Assembly: GCA_051002015.1 (NCBI GenBank) | Contig: JBPCMS010000078.1 | Coordinates: 6,391-70,390, forward strand | Reading direction: 5' to 3' | DNA length: 64,000 bases | Source of the DNA: JACDBE01 sp051002015 | Lineage (GTDB): Bacteria; Actinomycetota; Acidimicrobiia; Spongiisociales; UBA5794 | Shown: positions 59,201 through 64,000 of the stretch, one piece after another | How the letters are laid out: each line of letters starts with the position of its first letter | Position numbering within the stretch: the first letter of the stretch is position 1 | The notes under the pieces: generated by a model | What the model saw: only the letters and a program-made list of their open reading frames with translations | The model's database searches: none | Told to the model about the DNA's origin: nothing | Made by a program: the position numbers and the translations under genes

Positions 59201-60226
59201 ATGCTCCACAGCCCAACCGTCATCCCGCTGGATCGACCCACCCGGATGCCCCAGACCGAGCTGCCCCCGGTGGCCGAGCGGCTCGAGGGGATCGTGCCCG
59301 ACGTCGAGCGGGTGGTGCTCGAGCCATTGATCGAGGAGATCGAGGCGCTCAAGGTCGCCCGCAACGCCGTGGTGCTCGCCCACAACTACATGACCCCCGA
59401 CATCTTCTACGGGGTCGCCGATCTGCGGGGGGATTCGCTCCAGCTCGCCCGGCTCGCCGCCGAGATCGACGCCGAGGTCATCGTGATGGCCGGGGTCCAC
59501 TTCATGGCGGAGACCGCCAAGATCGTCAACCCCTCCAAGACCGTCCTCATCCCCGACACCCGCGCCGGTTGCTCGCTGGCCGAGTCGATCACCGGCGCCG
59601 ACGTGCGGCTGCTCCGAGAGCGCTACCCCGGCGTCCCCGTGGTCACCTACGTCAACACCTCGGCCGACGTCAAGGCCGAGTCCGACATCTGCTGCACCTC
59701 GTCCAACGCGGTCAAGGTGGTGGAGTCGCTGGGGGTCGACCGGGTGATCTTCCTCCCCGACCAGTACCTGGGCCGGTGGGTGGCCAGCCAGACCGACGTC
59801 GACGTGATCCTGTGGCAGGGGAGCTGCATCGTCCACGAGAAGTTCACCGGCGAGGAGCTGCGCGGCTACCGCAAGCTGTGGCCCGGGGTCGAGATCATCG
59901 CCCACCCCGAGTGCCCGCCCGATGTGCTCGAGGAGGCCGATTTCGTGGGGAGCACCAGCGGGATGATCCACTATGTCGCCGACAACAAGCCGCGCCAGGT
60001 GCTGATGGTCACCGAGTGCTCGATGGCCGACAACGTCGCCGTCGAGTCGCCCGGCACCGAGTTCGTCCGTCCCTGCGTGCTGTGCCCCCACATGCAGCGG
60101 ATCACCGTGGAGAACATCCGCGATGCGCTGGTCCACATGCGGTACCAGGTCGTGGTTGAGCCATCCATCGCCGATCGGGCCCGGCTGGCGGTGGAGCGGA
60201 TGCTGGCCGTCGGGCCCTCCAAGTGA
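59201..60226 (+). CDS. nadA: Quinolinate synthase
   Basis: 341 residues. This 4Fe-4S enzyme condenses iminoaspartate with dihydroxyacetone phosphate to quinolinate. Motifs include VLAHNYMTPDIFYGVADLRGD, VMAGVHFMAETAKIVNP, VTYVNTSADVKAESDICCTS (cluster Cys), IVHEKFTGEEL and HPECPPDVLEEADFVGSTSG, then CVLCPHMQ with the last Cys. It starts 30 bases after the operator-like palindrome and overlaps nadB by four bases. Confidence 0.97.
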   Translation: MLHSPTVIPLDRPTRMPQTELPPVAERLEGIVPDVERVVLEPLIEEIEALKVARNAVVLAHNYMTPDIFYGVADLRGDSLQLARLAAEIDAEVIVMAGVHFMAETAKIVNPSKTVLIPDTRAGCSLAESITGADVRLLRERYPGVPVVTYVNTSADVKAESDICCTSSNAVKVVESLGVDRVIFLPDQYLGRWVASQTDVDVILWQGSCIVHEKFTGEELRGYRKLWPGVEIIAHPECPPDVLEEADFVGSTSGMIHYVADNKPRQVLMVTECSMADNVAVESPGTEFVRPCVLCPHMQRITVENIRDALVHMRYQVVVEPSIADRARLAVERMLAVGPSK

Positions 60227-61761
60227 CCACGCCCCGCGCCGTCATCATCGGCTCCGGGATCGCCGGGCTCAGCACCGCCCTCGCCCTCGGTGACTGCACC
60301 GTCGTCACCAAGACCGGGTTGGGCGACGGGTCGAGCCGGTGGGCACAGGGGGGTGTCGCCGCCGCCATCGCCGCCGACGACGACCCCCACCTCCACGCCG
60401 TCGACACCATTGCCGTCTCCGCCGGGTTGACCGACCCGGCCGTCGCCGAGCTGGTCACCGGGGCCGCCCCCGACCGGCTCGCCTGGCTGATCGACATCGG
60501 CGCCGAGTTCGACCGGACCGAGGACGGGAGCCTGCTCCTGGGACGCGAGGCGGGCCATTCCCGGCATCGCATCGTCCACGCCAACGGCGACGCCACCGGC
60601 GCCGAGCTGATGCGCACCCTGCGCGCCGCCGTGCTCGCCCGTCCCGACATCGAGGTCAGGGAGGGCACCCACGCCGTCGACCTGCTCCGCTCCGGACGGA
60701 CCGTGGCGGGGCTGTCGGTGCGCACCGCAGACGGCGACGACGAGCCCATCCTGGCCCCGGCGGTGGTGCTCGCCACCGGTGGGATCGGCGGGCTGTACGC
60801 CCACACCACCAACCCGCCCGAGGTCACCGGAGACGGGCTGGGGATGGCGATCAGGGCGGGGGCTCGGATCGCCGACCCCGAGTTCGTCCAGTTCCACCCG
60901 ACCGCCATGCGGTCGTCGCTCGACCCGATGCCGTTGCTCACCGAGGCGCTGCGGGGCGCCGGGGCCAAGCTGATCGACGCCGCCGGGGACCGGTTCATGG
61001 TCGGCGAGCATCCCGACGCCGAGTTGGCGCCCCGTGACGTGGTGGCTCGGGCCATCTGGCGCAGACTCGACGCCGGGGACGAGCCCCGGCTCGACGCCAC
61101 CCATCTCGGCGGCAGCTTCCCCGAGCGGTTCCCCACCGTGTACGCCTATGCGGTGCGGGCCGGGATCGACCCTGTGATGACGCCGATCCCGGTGTCGCCG
61201 GCCGCCCACTATCACATGGGCGGGGTGGTGGTGGACGGCGCCGGCCGATCCTCGCTCCCCGGGTTGTACGCCTGTGGCGAGGCGTCGGTGACCGGGCTCC
61301 ACGGGGCCAACCGGCTGGCGAGCAACTCGCTGCTCGAGGGTCTGGTGTTCGGGGTGCGGGTGGCGGACGCCATCCGCCTAGCCGGCCTGGAGCGGGTGGA
61401 GGTGGTCGAGGTACCGACCGCCGGGGTCGGGCTCACCCTCGATGACGACCCCGAGGCGGTGGCCTCGCTGCGGCGACTGATGTGGGACCACGCCGGGGTG
61501 ATGCGCACCGAGGACGGTCTGCGCCGGGCGGTGGCCGGGATCGAGACCCTGGCCCCCTCGGTTGCGGTCGGGGTCACCGGGCGCAACATGATCACCGTGG
61601 CCCGCTGGGTGGTGCGGGCCGCCCTGGCCCGCCGGGAGAGCCGGGGCGCCCACCACCGACTCGACTTCCCCGAGACCTCGACTGCCTGGGCCCGGCACAC
61701 CCTGATCGAGCCGGTGGCGGAGCGCACCGGGCCGCTGCTGGCAAGGGTCGACGCCGCCTGA
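60223..61761 (+). CDS. nadB: L-aspartate oxidase
   Basis: 512 residues of a flavoprotein making iminoaspartate. The FAD motif is AVIIGSGIAGLSTALAL, with SSRWAQGGVAAAIAADDDP, HSRHRIVHANGDATG, VVLATGGIGGLYAHTTNP and HYHMGGVVVDGAGRS. The C-terminal part is short compared with some homologues but complete. GTG 60223 overlaps the nadA stop, so the pathway genes are coupled. Confidence 0.97.
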   Translation: MTTPRAVIIGSGIAGLSTALALGDCTVVTKTGLGDGSSRWAQGGVAAAIAADDDPHLHAVDTIAVSAGLTDPAVAELVTGAAPDRLAWLIDIGAEFDRTEDGSLLLGREAGHSRHRIVHANGDATGAELMRTLRAAVLARPDIEVREGTHAVDLLRSGRTVAGLSVRTADGDDEPILAPAVVLATGGIGGLYAHTTNPPEVTGDGLGMAIRAGARIADPEFVQFHPTAMRSSLDPMPLLTEALRGAGAKLIDAAGDRFMVGEHPDAELAPRDVVARAIWRRLDAGDEPRLDATHLGGSFPERFPTVYAYAVRAGIDPVMTPIPVSPAAHYHMGGVVVDGAGRSSLPGLYACGEASVTGLHGANRLASNSLLEGLVFGVRVADAIRLAGLERVEVVEVPTAGVGLTLDDDPEAVASLRRLMWDHAGVMRTEDGLRRAVAGIETLAPSVAVGVTGRNMITVARWVVRAALARRESRGAHHRLDFPETSTAWARHTLIEPVAERTGPLLARVDAA

Positions 61762-61777
61762 TGGATCTGACCGCTTG

Positions 61778-61778
<1 letters not shown>
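61761..61778 (+). other. Five-codon mini-ORF linking nadB and nadC
   Basis: ATG at 61761 shares its A with the nadB stop and encodes MDLTA, and its TGA shares a base with the nadC ATG at 61778. The mini-ORF copies the start of nadC (TGATGGATCTG occurs at 61759 and 61776), so it looks like a 17-bp tandem duplication of the start region. Confidence 0.6.
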
Positions 61779-62623
<845 letters not shown>

Positions 62624-62693
62624 CGTCGTGGACCTCCTTTGATGCGGTTCTCCCCACCACCGGTGCGCACGGATGCGGCGGTACCCTGGCCGG

Positions 62694-63065
62694 GTGATCG
62701 ACCGGCGGGAATCTGAGGCGATCGAGGCGTTGCGAGCGGCAGGGGCCCGGTTCGGGTTCGTGTTCGGCAGCCGCGCCGAGGGCGAGGCCCGCTCCGACTC
62801 CGACCTCGACGTCGCCGCCTGGTGGGGTGCGGCGGCTCCGGACGGTTGGGATGTGCCGCTGGCACCGGGGGTCGACCTGGTGGTGCTCGACACCGCCCCG
62901 CTGTGGCTGGCGGGCCGGGTGGCGCTGCACGGTCGGCTGCTGTTCGACGACGACCCCCCGGCCCGGGTGGCTTGGCAGGCCGACACCCGGTTCGTCTACC
63001 TCGACGAGCTTCCCGGGATCCTGGACCGCCAGCGCGAGTGGTTGCGGGTGGTGACCGATGGTTGA
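62694..63065 (+). CDS. mntA: MntA-type minimal nucleotidyltransferase antitoxin
   Basis: 123 residues. The catalytic motif G-S-x10-D-x-D is in FGSRAEGEARSDSDLDVAAW, exactly as in MntA antitoxins that AMPylate a Tyr of HepT. GTG 62694 lies six bases after TACCCT (62682-62687), so it is leaderless. It overlaps the HepT gene by eight bases. Confidence 0.88.
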   Translation: MIDRRESEAIEALRAAGARFGFVFGSRAEGEARSDSDLDVAAWWGAAAPDGWDVPLAPGVDLVVLDTAPLWLAGRVALHGRLLFDDDPPARVAWQADTRFVYLDELPGILDRQREWLRVVTDG

Positions 63066-63465
63066 CCGGGAGCGGCTGATCCGGCTCCTCGACCGGGTAC
63101 GGCGCGACCGCCAACGGCTGGCCGCCCTGGGCGCGGACCTGTCCGAGGCCGACCTCGATGCGGTGAAATACCGGTTCATCACGCTCATCGAGGGGGCGGC
63201 CCGGATCGCCCACCACCTCGCCGTCTCGGAGGGCTGGGGGGCACCCGACACCAATGCGACGGCGTTCACCGAGCTCGCTCAGCGACGTGTCCTCGATGGG
63301 GAGTTGGCCTCGAGGCTCGCCGCCGCCTCGGCGTTCCGCAACGTGCTGGTCCACCAGTACACCGAGGTCGACGACGATCGGGTGGTCGCCAACCTCCACC
63401 GGCTCGGAGACTTCGATGCCTTCGTCGACCAGATTGGTCGGTGGCTGGTGGCACAGGACGAGTGA
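63058..63465 (+). CDS. hepT: HepT-type HEPN ribonuclease toxin (DUF86)
   Basis: 135 residues of helical HEPN fold. The RNase motif R-x4-H-x-Y is RNVLVHQY near residue 94; the Tyr is the known AMPylation site in this family. FITLIEGAARIAHHLAVSEGW is also conserved. It forms a type VII toxin-antitoxin pair with mntA. Confidence 0.9.
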   Translation: MVDRERLIRLLDRVRRDRQRLAALGADLSEADLDAVKYRFITLIEGAARIAHHLAVSEGWGAPDTNATAFTELAQRRVLDGELASRLAAASAFRNVLVHQYTEVDDDRVVANLHRLGDFDAFVDQIGRWLVAQDE

Positions 63466-63469
63466 CCGG

Positions 63470-63915
63470 GTGTCCGTCATCGTCGACCTGGAGACCCTTC
63501 AGGGCCGACTCGCCTCATGGTCGCAACTCGCCGCCACCGGACACCTGCTGTCCCCAGACGTGGTGGGCAAGATCTCCTGTGACGCCCAGGTCACCCGCAT
63601 CGTCCTCGACCCGGCGGGCCAACCCATCGACGTCGGACGGCCTACCCGAACCGTCACCACCGCGCAACGCAAGGCCCTCATGGTTCGGGACCAGACGTGC
63701 CGGTTCCCCGGCTGTGACCGACCGCAGGCCTGGTGCGACGCCCACCATGTCCGCCACTGGGCCAAGGCGGCACCGGCGACATGGACAACCTGCTCCTACT
63801 TTGCCGGCACCACCACAGCCTGATACACCAGCACGGCTACACCATCAGCGGCGATGCCATCCGGCCCCGCTTCCATCGACCCGACCGCACGCCACTCGAC
63901 CTCGACCCGCCGTAG
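63470..63915 (+). pseudogene. Truncated, frameshifted HNH endonuclease (DUF222-type C-terminus)
   Basis: Only the C-terminal part of a DUF222/HNH protein is present. The first frame carries TTAQRKALMVRDQTCRFPGC, then CDAHHVRHWA. A missing G near 63763 shifts it, and the other frame continues GGTGDMDNLLLLCRHHHSLIHQ to a stop at 63915. The first several hundred residues are absent and the piece begins five bases after HepT. Such genes are abundant and often decayed in actinobacteria. Confidence 0.85.
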
Positions 63916-64000
63916 GCATCGGCCGAGCGCCTGGGTCAACGGGCCATGGCCGGGGCATGGAGAGCCGCCGGGTTGGGAGGCCCACCGATCGGGTGCGAAC
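63916..64000. other. End of window, no feature seen
   Basis: The last 85 bases after the HNH remnant show no gene start or structure that can be supported. Confidence 0.5.

Overview
The window is high-GC, gene-dense bacterial DNA that reads as an actinobacterium. Supporting signs are a mycothiol-type DinB/maleylpyruvate isomerase family gene, a GuaB3-type IMP dehydrogenase relative, a NamH-like metallo-beta-lactamase/Rieske protein, a short adenylate kinase, GTG/TTG starts with 1- to 8-base overlaps, and many genes that begin 6-8 bases after a TAnnnT -10 box (leaderless transcripts). A deep lineage such as Acidimicrobiia is a guess from gene order, not something the sequence proves.

Layout. 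1-8550 (+): the S10/spc ribosomal block, running from a 5'-cut rpsC through rplP, rpmC, rpsQ, rplN, rplX, rplE, rpsN, rpsH, rplF, rplR, rpsE, rpmD and rplO, then secY, adk and map. 8551-17039: an interruption of about 8.5 kb, almost all on the minus strand, where infA would be expected. It holds a Rieske remnant, a TIGR02588/TIGR02587 membrane pair flanked by a 98%-identical direct repeat of the 3' end of map, a lower-GC PadR-cupin-VOC group with clear operators, an ECF sigma/membrane anti-sigma-like pair, and an esterase/ATP-grasp/esterase group. 17162-22680 (+): the alpha operon (rpmJ, rpsM, rpsK, rpsD, rpoA, rplQ), a YIP1-like membrane gene, truA, and rplM-rpsI. 22710-29672 (+): glmM, a glmS ribozyme with glmS, a small UspA-like gene, acpS, nnr and alr (cell-wall precursors and cofactor repair). 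29770-36201 (+): a P1 peptidase, a uracil-DNA glycosylase, the tRNA t6A genes tsaE-tsaB-rimI-tsaD, then CIRCE-groES-groEL and a terminator.

36303-48024: mostly minus-strand metabolic and accessory genes (GerMN, GNAT, Nudix, PLP decarboxylase, SDR, YgjP-like, an Nfu-N/HEAT protein, cimA, a DinB-type enzyme, an acyltransferase/SGNH protein, an ASCH-SnoaL fusion). 48046-55250 (+): trpS with a leader peptide and hairpin, two methyltransferases, the NamH-like gene, guaB3 and guaA. 55393-62623: an NrtR-type NAD regulator, a MenG-like methyltransferase with a UbiA-like membrane protein, an ASCH-HTH protein, vapBC, and the nadA-nadB-nadC operon. The right end has a MntA-HepT toxin-antitoxin pair and a broken HNH endonuclease.

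The most notable content is RNA-level control. glmS is preceded by a well-formed glmS ribozyme. cimA (isoleucine precursor synthesis) has a consensus promoter, a seven-codon leader peptide with three consecutive Ile codons, and a terminator hairpin, which is the anatomy of an isoleucine attenuator. trpS has a leaderless leader peptide with one Trp codon followed by a terminator-like stem. cimA itself carries an apparent one-base frameshift. Two families of short palindromic elements are each present twice between genes.
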